NCBI GenBank assembly: GCA_000310025.1
Contig: FN649752.1
Location: forward strand, 304,695 to 368,694
Source: Ectocarpus siliculosus
Lineage: Eukaryota > Sar > Phaeophyceae > Ectocarpales > Ectocarpaceae
Reading direction: 5' to 3'
DNA: 64,000 bases
Below the pieces are notes generated by a model. The model ran no database searches. It saw only the letters and a list, made by a program, of their open reading frames with translations, and had not been told where the DNA came from. Positions within the stretch are counted from its first letter, which is position 1. The number at the start of each line of letters is the position of its first letter. This document shows positions 1 through 13,900 of the stretch, in pieces. Position numbers and translations under genes: made by a program.

Positions 1-1946
1 TTCTCGAATACTTACAGCAGTGGTGTGCATGGCTGCATGGCTTTGTTTTTTTTTTAGTGTCTGGTTGGGTTGGATGGCTGCTGGATACATAAACGGACGG
101 ACGGACGGATGATCAACGAACGCGCGTACGTGTGTTTGCGCATGACATCAGTCACATCGATCGATCGATCCATTTTTCACACGCCAGCACGTTGTTGGCA
201 TTTCGCGACGGTTCAGTCCTTCGCATATGACGATTCATTTACGTGGGACGTGCAACTGCTGCTAATTATGTACGTAAGGTATCACCTCTTCCACGGCGGG
301 AGGTGAAGCCACCTGCCACCTTGCTCCCACAACTAACTCCAATATGTTTTCCTTCCAACCTTCGTTTTTTCAAGCGTATTTTTTTTCACAGAGAAGACTA
401 GACTACGTGGTATTAATTGAAGTAAGTATTGAAGTCTTCTTCCAGCTAGCTAGGTGTTCCATATTCGCCTGCTGGCTCTCCTCTCGTTCTTACATACATA
501 CCCCATACAATGACTGGCTTGTTGCCAAAGCGTGACCTTACAACAAGCAGCTTCGTTCGCTCAACGGGAGAAACTCGGCAAAAACAGGCTGCTTGTTATG
601 TAGCTACCTGCTGTGGTGTTCCTCCGTGCAGGCTTGCAGTATGCCTTCGCTACCTGCCCTGGCGGCTTGCTTACTAATTTACCTCTCATACACGACCGAG
701 CCTCTCCTTATTATTATGTACCTCGGCCCCCATGCTGTGTCTTTGGTACAAAGTAACTCGCTTAATGCCCTCGAAAAAACTTACCCCTGGTCGGAACCAA
801 GAACGACCCAACCAACGAAATCACGCTTGCTTACGAAACACGTCCGTCCATGAAAAATAACCCACAGGTTTGTCTGCATTGCCACCTCTTGTGGGACCTT
901 GAGGCTGGTGAACGTCATTCTTTTTTACGACCATCACTCCGGAAGCTAACATGCATCGACATACGTAATAATCAATCAGTCTGCAAACAAACATCGACAT
1001 CTCGGAATCTAGGAACGCATGAGAGATGCCCAATACAGACCAACATAAAACCCCACGCACGCCAAAACCATTACAAAACCTACATGCGGCTGCTGGTGGC
1101 CTACAAAATTGACCCTAGCCTGTGGTCAGAAACGTATACAATTTTCTCGTTGATCGCCACCACTGCATTTGATTGGAGAATCAACCGGCAAGATAAAAGA
1201 GCGCTCTGATTTAGGATGCAAGTGGTTGAAACATACTCCATGAACTCAGCTAGTTACGGTTCTTCTCTCCCTGGCTTGGATGAAGCTCCACCATAAACTT
1301 CTACCTCCTTGTACGTTGGAGGCAACGGCGTAACCTTCGTCCGCCCCTGTGTCAACACACAGCCTACACGCATTTTGAGGTGAAACAGGTCGTCATTAAC
1401 AAATGAAACTTCCAACCGCTTTCTAAAGCATCATTCGGGTATCACCCCCCCCCATCACCCTCTTCACAAAGAATGCAACAACGATAGAGTACTTGTCCAG
1501 CAAAATTGATTGATAAACACGCCCCTGCGCAACAGCCAATGGTGTTAAACCGATAAGAAGCAGGAGAAACGGATGTATGTCTGTATCAGTTCGACTGTAT
1601 TCGTGCTTCGAGCGTACTCCGAGACATCTTTCGCTGGCGGAAGCGAGTCCTTGTTCACGCTTCCTTCTCAGGGGTACGGTGGGGTGTCGGTACATTACAA
1701 CCCACGCCCAAGGACAACAAAATGAACACAGAGGATAACAGCAGTAGAGGACCCGCAGCAAAGACATCACTGCGAACGAAAAAAAAGAAAAACGCACATG
1801 ATGCAAAATGATGCGCCGATACGACCGCGATGACATCGACCATGTCCTCTTGCGTCGCCACACACCACTTAACTCCCGAAGGGGAGTCTTGTATGTATGA
1901 ATTTGTTACATCTGTTAAACTGCAGTTCCACCCGAGCTAAGTGAGC
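1..1946. other. 3' flank of FEA1-like gene; no gene seen
   Basis: No open frame here resembles a known family or has convincing splice junctions. It contains a short GGAC/GGAT tetranucleotide run near 96-110 and low-complexity stretches. The part nearest 1946 probably includes the 3' untranslated region of the minus-strand gene ending at 1947. Confidence 0.5.
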
Positions 1947-4900
1947 TTAAAAGTTGCCCAAGTTCTCGTTGACTGTCGCCGCGCCCTTCCGTCTCTTTTT
2001 GAAGAGCACAACCGCCGCAACGCCGATGGCAGCAGCTGCGATGACGCCGATCGTTACACCGGCGATACCACCATCGTCAAGACCGCTGTCGCTCGACCTG
2101 TCGATACTTGCCAAACTCCCGTCATCGCATGGCTCGAAGTCCGTGTAGTAGGCACCGGTGTCGTCCAGAAGACCGCCAACCTGCGCACACGTGATGCCCA
2201 TGCAAGAGTAAACGGTCTCCAGCTGCGTCTTGATCGCCGCGTACCCGTCCGCCATGGGCGCGCTGGCGCTACCGAGCTCCGTGTTGTCGCGGACAGCAGT
2301 CCCAACCGCGGCATCGCAGGCGCTGATCCACGGCAGGATAGAGGCAGAGAAGGCCCAGAGCTCGGCGGCCTCCTTGTCGCCGCCCGTTCCAATAGCGGGG
2401 TCAGCAAGGTACGTGTACCTGAAACATTCATTTACGAGAGCCGGAGAGGGGGTCACGAAGGAACGCCAAACCATTACGTGTATGTTTGGTGAACTGTTTC
2501 GTGTTCGTCGGAAGCTACCAGAATGGCTAGCCACCGTAAGCGTGGTCCATATTCAGGAACTCAGTACTGTCCTGAAGGACGTTCACATGCTCGATTGAAA
2601 CGTGCTCTTATCTTCATCCTGAGCGGGTACGGATATCCATTGCTTGTACTCCAGTAAAGTTCTCAACGCTACCGTACAGTCGATTTCCTTGATTCTTTGA
2701 TGCAGGTGGTAACACAACCCTGCGAGCAATCCAACACGGTGTACACTCACGAATCGTCTTGCAAGTATGACACACCGCAAGAACCCGTTCCGGTATATTA
2801 TCCACGCACCTCAGCAGACCCTGGATAAGAGGAACCGCCATGAGCGGTACGATCTGGTCGATCACAGCCGAGGCCTCGGTACACTCCTCGGCGAGCAGGT
2901 TGGCCTTTCCAACCTCCCACAGAGTGAGCAGCTCAGAGTTAATCGCCGATACACCCGTCGCGTCGCTGCCGTCCGTGTCTCCCGAGCACGTCCCGAAGTT
3001 CTCGCACCTCTTCTCCGCCAGCGCGTAGATCATCTGCCCGTCGCCCGAGCCCCCGGCGTCGGTGCCCTCAAGGGAACCGGCATAGAAGGCCCAGCCTTCG
3101 TCCCAGGCGTGCGGCCCACCGTCGTTGGCGGACAGGTCTGTACAGCAGTATCATGCACCACAGTTTTATGGCCAAGGCAGAATATGGAACAGACAGAGGG
3201 ATGTAGGTCAGATCGTTGTCGGCCAACGGGTCGGACAGATGTGAACACACGCCCAACTCTCGTGAGGCCGTACGAGCACCTTTTTAGCTTTCAGGGCTGA
3301 CACCTCTCGATTCCGCATCCAAACCAACCAAGAAGGCAATGGTAACAAGCAGCCACGCCTAGTTGAACGACATCACACGACATGGGCAACACCGACACAC
3401 ACCGACCTCCGTTCTCGCAGTCTACGACGGCGTCGTATAGCTCGTGAGTCACGTACATCCACACGTTTTGGTACCTGCAAGTCGGGCCACAGACAGAAGG
3501 TTAGCAACGTTCAAGAGACAGACATCGAACTGTTTGCTACGGTGTTCGAGCAGCGACTCGCTTGACAGGGCCATCTTCATGACAACACAGGAAAAGAAAG
3601 CAGTACACTCGGGACTCGGGAAACTCACTGTGCTCCCTTGAGGCAACACTCCGAACGCGTGACCATCTCAGCGCCTTCGAAGGTGCCCGTTCCCTGGCAT
3701 GCCGCCGACGTGTACTGGTCGGCGTAGTCGGGGCTGCCCCAGTACGCCTCCCAAACGTCGAAGGTAGCCTCGCCCGTCAGCTTTCCATCAGCGTCGGTCG
3801 ACAAGCCCTGAAGGGTCCGGGTCGAGTCCGTCTTCTCGCTGCAATGTCGGCGGCGGGACGTGAAGGAAAAAAGGAAGGTGAGAAGCCGACAAATGCGCAA
3901 AGTTGGAGGGTAGTCGTTCAAAGAAGGGTCAGGCAACAACGGCATCATCGGAATCCCGTTTCGTTCGATTCTGCTGCCGCTTGCCGCTCGTGGTTTTACC
4001 CATCTGCACCCCCATGTCACCTGTTTCCGCCTTCGGAGTACGCCGTGTACGCGGCGGTGAGGCCGGCTTCCGACTCCAAGTCGGTGCCCGCCTCCATGTC
4101 GGCAACGTCCAGGTCAAGCTCCGAGTGCTCCACGACATCCGATCCTGAAGTTACAGCGACACCAAAAAAGGGCAGCGGAACAGCTTAATTCCCCAACGTG
4201 AAATTACCGTGAGTGTACCAGACGTGTCACCGGTCACGCATGCTGGGTGGCACCCTACGGTTTCCGCCGCCTCCGCCGACTGACAAATGAATTAAACAAC
4301 AACCAGATGGTGGTGTCACTCGAACAAGCCGCGCTTTTAACTCACCTGGCGTGTATCCCGCAATATCCGCGTAGGTACCGGTCGCAGAAGTCGCGGAATC
4401 GGTCGTGGAAGTGCTGTCATCGCATGGCTCGAAGTCCGTGTAGTAGGCGCCGGTGTCGTCCAGAAGACCGCCAACCTGGGCGCAAGTGATGCCCATGCAA
4501 GAGTAAACGGTCTCCAGCTGCGTCTTGATCGCCGCGTACCCGTCTGCCATGGGCGCGCTGGCGCTCCCGAGCTCCGTGTTGTCGCGGACGGTGGTCCCAA
4601 CCGCGGCATCACAGGCGCTGATCCACGGCAGGATAGAGGCAGAGAAGGCCCAGAGCTCGGCGGCCTCCTTGTCGCCGCCCGTTCCAATAGCGGGGTCAGC
4701 AAGGTACGTGTACCTGCATAAATAGTTTGCCAGAAACCAGAAACGGCAGCGGGGATGACACAGAAAGGAAGGAAACAGTGTGTGGCGATGTCAACTACGT
4801 GAACATTGTTTTTCGCCAAGTTACCGCTACCTCCAACTATAGAACTACAAGTCAGAAGCCACATCCACAAAACCGACGACACACTACCTTCTGCCCATAC

Positions 4901-7900
4901 AACACCAATCAGACACAGAACACACAAACACAAGACACACAACACACCTCAGCAGACCCTGGATGAGAGGAACCGCCATAAGCGGCACGATCTGGTCGAT
5001 CACGGCCGAGGCTTGGGTGCACTGCTCGGCGAGCAGGTTGGCCTTCCCATCCTCCCACAGACCCAGAAGCTCAGAGTTGATCGCCGATACACCCGTCGTG
5101 TCGCTGCCGTCCGAGTCTCCGGTGCATGTCCCGAAGTTCTCACACCTCTTCTCCGCCAGGGCGTACAGCATCTGCCCGTCGCCCGTGCCCCCGACGGCGG
5201 TGCCCTCAAGGGAACCCGTGTAGAAGGCCCACCCTTCGTCCCACGCGTGAGGCCCACCGTCGTTGGCTGAAAGGTCTGTACAGCAGTACAATTTCAAAGA
5301 TCATCATGGCAGAAACCGCAACAGGGAGAGGCTGGTCAGGTCTACATCGGCGAACCGGTGATCTGCGGGCCCATACTGAAAAAAACATCGCGAGGCAACA
5401 ACGAGCGGTTTCTCTGAATAGACAACTCTCGATTCGATACGGTTGTACCACGAAACAAACGACGAAAAAACACCGACGACGCCTGGTGGTCGTCAGTTTT
5501 AGAACCGACCTCCGCCACCATAACACACCGACCTCCGTTCTCGCAGTCTCCGACGGCGTCGTATAGCTCGTGAGTCACGTACATCCACACGTTCTGGTAC
5601 CTGCAGGTCGGGCCACAGACACATGCGAAAGGACCAATGGAAAGCAGCCCACAAAATTACTGAGGCAACCTTCCGAGCCTTGGATCGAGAAGCAACAAGG
5701 AAGACAGGCAAGGTTATTTTCTTCGTGATGACACAGAAGGCTGAGCACACTTCGTAATGAAACAGAAGGCGATGCACAAAAACACGACGACAACCATAAC
5801 TCGGGACTCGGGAAACTCACTGTGCTCCCTTGAGGCAACACTCCGAACGCGTGACCATCTCAGCGCCTTCGAAGGTGCCCGTTCCCTGGCATGCCGCCGA
5901 CGTGTACTGGTCGGCGTAGTCGGGGCTGCCCCAGTACGCCTCCCAAACGTCGAAGGTAGCCTCGCCCGTCAGCTTTCCATCAGCGTCGGTCGACAAGCCC
6001 TGAAGGGTCCGGGTCGAGTCCGTCTTCTCGCTGCAATGTCGGCGGCGGGACGTGAAGGAAAAAAGGAAGGTGAGAAGCCGACAAATGCGCAAAGTTGGAG
6101 GGTAGTCGTTCAAAGAAGGGTCAGGCAACAACGGCATCATCGGAATCCTGTTTCGTTCGATTCTGCTGCCGCTTGCCGCTCGTGGATTTACCCATCTGCA
6201 CCCCCATGTCACCTGTTTCCGCCTTCGGAGTACGCCGTGTACGCGGCGGTGAGGCCGGCTTCCGACTCCAAGTCGGTGCCCGCCTCCATGTCGGCAACGT
6301 CCAGGTCAAGCTCCGAGTGCTCCACGACATCCGATCCTGAAGTTACAGCGACACCGAAAAAGGGCAGCGGAACAGCTTAATTCCCCAACGTGAAATTACC
6401 GTGAGTGTACCAGACGTGTCACCGGTCACGCATGCTGGGTGGCACCCTACGGTTTCCGCCGCCGTCCGCCGACTGACAAATGAATTAAACAACAACCAGA
6501 TGGTGGTGTCACTCGAACAAGCCGCGCTTTTAACTCACCTGGCGTGTATCCCGCAATATCCGCGTAGGTACCGGTCGCAGAAGTCGCGGAATCGGTCGTG
6601 GAAGTGCTGTCATCGCATGGCTCGAAGTCCGTGTAGTAGGCGCCGGTGTCGTCCAGAAGACCGCCAACCTGGGCGCAAGTGATGCCCATGCAAGAGTAAA
6701 CGGTCTCCAGCTGCGTCTTGATCGCCGCGTACCCGTCTGCCATGGGCGCGCTGGCGCTCCCGAGCTCCGTGTTGTCGCGGACGGTGGTCCCAACCGCGGC
6801 ATCACAGGCGCTGATCCACGGCAGGATAGAGGCAGAGAAGGCCCAGAGCTCGGCGGCCTCCTTGTCGCCGCCCGTTCCAATAGCGGGGTCAGCAAGGTAC
6901 GTGTACCTGCATAAATAGTTTGCCAGAAACCAGAAACGGCAGCGGGGATGACACAGAAAGGAAGGAAACAGTGTGTGGCGATGTCAACTACGTGAACATT
7001 GTTTTTCGCCAAGTTACCGCTACCTCCAACTATAGAACTACAAGTCAGAAGCCACATCCACAAAACCGACGACACACTACCTTCTGCCCATACAACACCA
7101 ATCAGACACAGAACACACAAACACAAGACACACAACACACCTCAGCAGACCCTGGATGAGAGGAACCGCCATAAGCGGCACGATCTGGTCGATCACGGCC
7201 GAGGCTTGGGTGCACTGCTCGGCGAGCAGGTTGGCCTTCCCATCCTCCCACAGACCCAGAAGCTCAGAGTTGATCGCCGATACACCCGTCGTGTCGCTGC
7301 CGTCCGAGTCTCCGGTGCATGTCCCGAAGTTCTCACACCTCTTCTCCGCCAGGGCGTACAGCATCTGCCCGTCGCCCGTGCCCCCGACGGCGGTGCCCTC
7401 AAGGGAACCCGTGTAGAAGGCCCACCCTTCGTCCCACGCGTGAGGCCCACCGTCGTTGGCTGAAAGGTCTGTACAGCAGTACAATTTCAAAGATCATCAT
7501 GGCAGAAACCGCAACAGGGAGAGGCTGGTCAGGTCTACATCGGCGAACCGGTGATCTGCGGGCCCATACTGAAAAAAACATCGCGAGGCAACAACGAGCG
7601 GTTTCTCTGAATAGACAACTCTCGATTCGATACGGTTGTACCACGAAACAAACGACGAAAAAACACCGACGACGCCTGGTGGTCGTCAGTTTTAGAACCG
7701 ACCTCCGCCACCATAACACACCGACCTCCGTTCTCGCAGTCTCCGACGGCGTCGTATAGCTCGTGAGTCACGTACATCCACACGTTCTGGTACCTGCAGG
7801 TCGGGCCACAGACACATGCGAAAGGACCAATGGAAAGCAGCCCACAAAATTACTGAGGCAACCTTCCGAGCCTTGGATCGAGAAGCAACAAGGAAGACAG

Positions 7901-10900
7901 GCAAGGTTATTTTCTTCGTGATGACACAGAAGGCTGAGCACACTTCGTAATGAAACAGAAGGCGATGCACAAAAACACGACGACAACCATAACTCGGGAC
8001 TCGGGAAACTCACTGTGCTCCCTTGAGGCAACACTCCGAACGCGTGACCATCTCAGCGCCTTCGAAGGTGCCCGTTCCCTGGCATGCCGCCGACGTGTAC
8101 TGGTCGGCGTAGTCGGGGCTGCCCCAGTACGCCTCCCAAACGTCGAAGGTAGCCTCGCCCGTCAGCTTTTCTTGAGCGTCGGTCGACAAGCCCTGGAGGG
8201 TCCGGGTCGAGTCCGTCTTCTCGCTGCAATGCCGGTGCCGCCACGAAGAGGATTGCGACAGAACAAAAAAGTAAGAGGTCGAAACCAGTGCACATGTTAA
8301 AGTTGGCGATTTTCGTTCTAGGGAGGGTCAGGCATACAACGACATCGCAGACGCCCGTTTCGTTCGATTCTGCTGCCGCTTGCCGCTCGTGGATTTACCC
8401 ATCTGCACCCCCATGTCACCTGTTTCCGCCTTCGGAGTACGCCGTGTACGCGGCGGTGAGGCCAGCTTCCGACTCCAAGTCGGTGCCCGCCTCCATGTCG
8501 GCAACGTCCAGGTCAAGCTCCGAGTGTTCCACGACATCCGATCCTGACGTCATAGCGACACAGATAACAATGGCAGCCGAGTAGCATGGTATCCGAAAGC
8601 GTGAGATTAGCGTAAAGGAAGGCGCATGTATGGGTGCGCCAGGCTCACGGCCCGTCACCGATACCAAGCATCCCTATGTGTACGACGTCGAACGCCAACC
8701 GACGGAAGAAAGATGGTAACACCATTTGCAGCAAACTTCATGACTGTATGTAGCGTCAAACCTACCTGGTTCATATCCCGCGATATTCGCGTAGGTACCG
8801 GTCGCGGAAGTCACAGAGGTGGTCGATGCGTCCGCATCAACGCATGGTTCGAAGTCCGCGTAGTAGGCGCCGGTGTCGTCAAGAAGGCCGCCAACCTGGG
8901 CGCACGTGATGCCCATGCAAGAGTACACGGTCTCCAGCTCCGCCTTGATCGCCGCGTACCCGTCCGCCATGGGCGCGCTCGCGCTCCCGAGCTCGGTGTT
9001 GTCGCGGACTTTCGTCCCGACCGCAGCATCGCAGGTGCTGATCCACGGCAAGATCGAGGCGGAGAAGGCCCAGAGCTCGGCGGCCTCTTTGTCGCCGCCC
9101 GTTCCAATAGCGGGGTCAGCAAGGTACGTGTACCTGTCGTGTTGAAAAAAGAGATGCCAGTGGTCGGAGGGTGCGACAGAGTTACAAAATCTCATGCCTG
9201 GGTCGTCGGAAAACGAGCGGTGATGACATGTCCCTTAGCCTTAGGCAACGGTAGCAGCGCACGTTGATTGTAGGAAAAGTAATGCTTCATCATCCGGAAT
9301 TCCTCGCTCGAGGCTTCGTCGACCGTGGCAGGACCCACCAACACAAAAATTCGGCGGAATCAAGTCACAATCCCAACCAAGAAAACTACGTCAGTTTCCA
9401 ACGCAAGCCATCACACCCCTACCGTCTTTGGAACGGTAGTGCCGCCGTAAACGAGCCCCAGGTGCACAGCTACGATAGATACACCACAACCACACACACC
9501 TCAGCAGACCCTGGATGAGAGGAACAGCCATGAGCGGCAAGATCTGGTCGATCACAGCCGAGGCCTCGGTGCACTCCTCGGCGAGCAGGCTCGCCTGGCC
9601 AGTCTCCCACAGAGTGAGCAGCTCAGAGTTAATCGCCGATACACCCGTCGTGTCGCTGCCGTCCGAGTCTCCGGTGCATGTCCCGAAGTTCTCGCACCTC
9701 TTCTCCGCCAGCGCGTAGAGCATCTGCCCGTCGCCCGTGCCCCCGACGTCGGTGCCCTCAAGGGAGCCAGCGTAGAAGGCCCAGCCTTCGTCCCAGGCGT
9801 GCGGCCCACCGTCGTTGGCGGACAGGTCTGTACAGCAGTATCATGTACGCACCAGGTTTGCAAGGTCAAGGCCAAATAGTCTTGTCAGTGAACGCTGGTC
9901 AGATCGATGCGGGTTGAAGCGATGCACAAACATTCACCTCTACCGTAGGTCGTAAGAGGTACCGCCCACCCCATGGACTGACTTTCGAAGCTCACTGTGA
10001 ACTATGAGGTGACCGACGCAGTGACGGCCGCAAATGGTGGCCTTGGCAACCTCGTCGAGGGCATTCCGACGGATTCTGGCGAATGCCTTGTCTGGAAGCA
10101 CTCGAGTTTGGAAGTTTGGTTCAGGGCTAATGGCAACCTATGCGACGTACGGCTTGTGTTGTGAGGCCACACAGAGCGGGTGCTTTCGGACTGCGACCTC
10201 CCGGGCCTTGCTATGCATTCGCCCTTCGGATTCGACGACCAAACGACAATCAAGGTACCAGCCGCAAGTGGTCGTAGGTCAGCCGACCTCCGCCACCTTC
10301 ACACACCCACCTCCGTTCTCGCAGTCTCCGACGGCGTCGTATAGCTCGTGCGTCACGTACATCCATATGTTTTGGTACCTGCAAATCAGACGGATACAAG
10401 AGGCGCAAGCGCAGGGAAAAAAAAGGCAAGAGGAAGGGGAAAGCGTCTCATAACCGTTGCCTCCGCTGGGTTTGCTAGGACAAAAAGCTCCTACTAACTT
10501 CGATTGAGGGCACTGCTGTACTTCATTTTCACATCGGTCGCGGTGAGATTATTGACATGTGAACACTGCCTGGCGGCCCTGGTTCAAACTCCAACACCAC
10601 ACACCTAAAGTTGAACCCCAAGCTCGACGGAAACCGCGGTAAATGTCAGTCATGTAGCTTTTAAGTAACTGGAGTGGTATCATGCATGCGTTCCCGAGAA
10701 CAATGTCGGCCATAGTCTTCCACCGCAGCAGCCTGGGCTAGCCTAATGGCGCCCCCTGAATGTGCGCTGATCGTTCTTCCCCGCTCGTCATCTAGAAGTA
10801 TAGGTGTGGTACGCCGTACAGGCGCGGCGAGAGCGGACGAGTGACCGCAGCTTAGGTAACTAAGATGCACAATACCGCCCCTATACAGACACGGCGGTAG

Positions 10901-13900
10901 CCCTTCACGTATGTAGGAAATTGTGTGGTATGGTTTTATATTGGATTTAGTACGGCGTTCGGGACCGGGGCGCGAAGTTGGTCGCTTTGTATACCCCAAC
11001 CCCCCAAATATTCGCCAACCCCTAACAACTGCCGGTCGCCCCGGTGGTCTAGTTGGTATCCGCGAAACCTTCTAGAGGTCAGGTCAAGGGGTTCGAATCC
11101 CGGCGTAAGCGAGCTTTTCTTGCAAAGTGAGTTTTTCTCTCGCTTCCGCTCCTGACCTACTTTAGTAGATGGCGCTAGTTCGTGTGTACACGGAGGGAAG
11201 AGAGTGCTGAACTCTTCTCGCATTAAGAATCGAAGGCAAAGTACCGCAGGAGGGGAGGGTAGAGAGGGGCTCTTCTGTGTGGTCACGGGTTGGAGTAAAC
11301 GGCACTAGTGCTGTGAGCGCTGATTTGAAGTGAAAAAAAAAAAAAACACGAAAAACAGTGCATGCATGGATTCGATGGTCCACATATTATCAAGAACCTG
11401 TGCCCGCGTTTACCAATCATTATGCGCCCTGTGCCCGCGTTTACCAATCATTATGCGCATGAGTCCCAACTGATACACAGCCGATGACTTGCAATTTTTA
11501 TGATCTCCTTGGGGATAATTCTGACCAAAGAACGACAACCAGGATACACAACAAAATAATGAAAAACCCCGGAAGGGTCAGGTAGATGGAGTAAACATTC
11601 AGCCGCAACATATTCAGCAAGCAAGTTGAAACAGACGACCACGGCGTTTCTGATGTGGCATACAGCACGTATAATAGTTTAGAATTTACAAGGCAAGCTG
11701 GCCCTTCGGAACGTGGGCGTGGGGCGACGCAGGACCACATGCGCAATGCCCTTAGAAGGGACTGCGTCTTATTTTTAGGACAGTTACAAAACATCGCGCA
11801 CGCAGTTTTTTTTTTCTACATTGATTGGAGAAAGCCCGAGCGGACACCAACTTTGCCAGCGACAAATCTGACTTCTATGCACTAAATATGCGTATCTTGT
11901 CCTGTGATGATCGCAGCATTCCCGTGAGAACCGAGTGTGAATCCGACACAACACGACACGCCATTGGGATGACGCGAAAAGTCACAGCGGTGTGGAATCA
12001 ACTCATTAATCAACACAGGAAGCGGCAAAATTTATATTAGTAATATTTCAATATTTCAAATCTACTGCTGTCGTATTTTATGGGTTTTGGTTCGCCAGAC
12101 TTCAGCTACTAAGAACGCGGCCCCGCGGTAAGAGCCAATTTTCGCCACTTTGACCGTCAACCGCAGGCGCCACGGAGGCCTACCGAGGCTCGGGCACGAG
12201 CGTCGATGTACCAACGAACCTCCTGCGTGCCCCTGAGAAGGAGTTGCGAGAAAATACTTGGATGCCGCGAGAGAAAAAACGCCCAATAATAAAAAGTGAC
12301 GAAATCTCAAATGTACATACAAAATTGCACACGAGACACAACAGGAGGTGTCCTTTGATGTTTACCGTATGCTGTCGACTAAGTGGAGAACCGCAAGAAA
12401 GGATGTCCTCCAAAACTCGAACCGATGCATATACAGCAGTTTGTGTGATGAGGCACCACCTTGCATCACTGCGGTATGGTACATTGAACAGACTTCTGCA
12501 TAACAAAAAGGGCACTACAACCCAGTATCCAGATTTGTTCCTTACTCGATGCAAGGACTATAATACCAGTGTCAACACATGCATCCCGCGTAAACCACTG
12601 CTGTGTATGAAGCGGAGATCGATCCCCGTCGTTAAGGGGTTTTTTCTTCCCATCGTCTGTAGGGGATGATTCCCTCTCCACACTTTGTTTCGCAGCATCA
12701 TTGCGTCGCGATAGAACAAGGTTCATGTACCGGTCTACAGACTATCTTTACCGAAGAGAAACGAGTGGGTTCAACCCGCCACCCAACATCAATTACAAGT
12801 CACCGAAAACTGGTGGCGGACCAAGAACAGATGCATGTTCGGACACGTGGAACCTGAGGAACCTTTTTACCACGACATGGCGGACGTCAATGTGGCGAAC
12901 GCGCGAAATCAAGCACGGAGATTTGTGGACAATTGACCGATCAGCCGAAGGTCGGTAAGGTATTTTAGACCCTCTCTTACCTTTTGTACGTAGCAACCCC
13001 AAAATAGATTCAAAAGAGGTATAAATAGTGTTACGAAGTAGAGGAATCTTACCAACGCTGTAGAGAATATAATATCTCTTTGGTTCAACTTGTTGGAAAA
13101 CACACACGAACTTCTGATTAAGTGCAGCAAGTGGCGGCGGGGCGAGGCTTTGGCGATGGCGATATTAATTGCCAGTTGAAACACTCGTGAAACACTGCAA
13201 GTGAATCGCGCGCCGCGAGGCTCGTCAGTGTCGGTTGCCCATTCGTCGGAAGCCTTCTTTCCTTTCTCCAAAAAAGACAACGATACATGAAAGGGGGTAA
13301 AATGTACAGGCGACGGAATATATATATGGCTGTCGCTGTCCGAAGATTGAGATATGTACTCCCCAAACCTAAAACCAATTGAATAAATGAACACACCCAT
13401 ATATATACCGTATATGACACAAGATAACACACACCCTGGACCGATTTTCAAAGCTCGATTACTCCACAACGAAGAGGATGCATAAATGAAACAATACGTT
13501 ATCGAACAGCTCTCGACGAGACGGTTCCAACGCCGCCGTTTTCGGCGCTGTGACTCTTCCTGCTGTTGAGAAATCGAGCTTTGAAAATCGGCCAAGGGGG
13601 TGTGTTATCTTGTGTCATATACGGTAGATATGGACTCCCCAAACCCAAAAACAATTAATTAATTAAATCAAACACACACCCATATTTAAGCTTCTGCCCC
13701 AGCTGAAAAAATCGGTAAACAACCTCCGCCTAATGAAATCGTGAGCTTCAGCAGTACATCAAATGTACAGTGTACATGTAAAAAATGGCGTGTACTTGGG
13801 AGATGGCGGCCAAAACGCACGCGTTAGTAAGCATTTGGCATCTACGAGGCACGTACTACGTACGTGCCCAGAACCGATGAGGGCACGGCTGTCTGAACAT

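Noticed and set aside
11038-11115. Functional tRNA gene
   Set aside because: The A-box-like and B-box regions are present, but the 5' GCCCCGG has no matching 3' acceptor strand and the D and anticodon arms do not fold well. The poly(A)-ended body makes a SINE the better reading.
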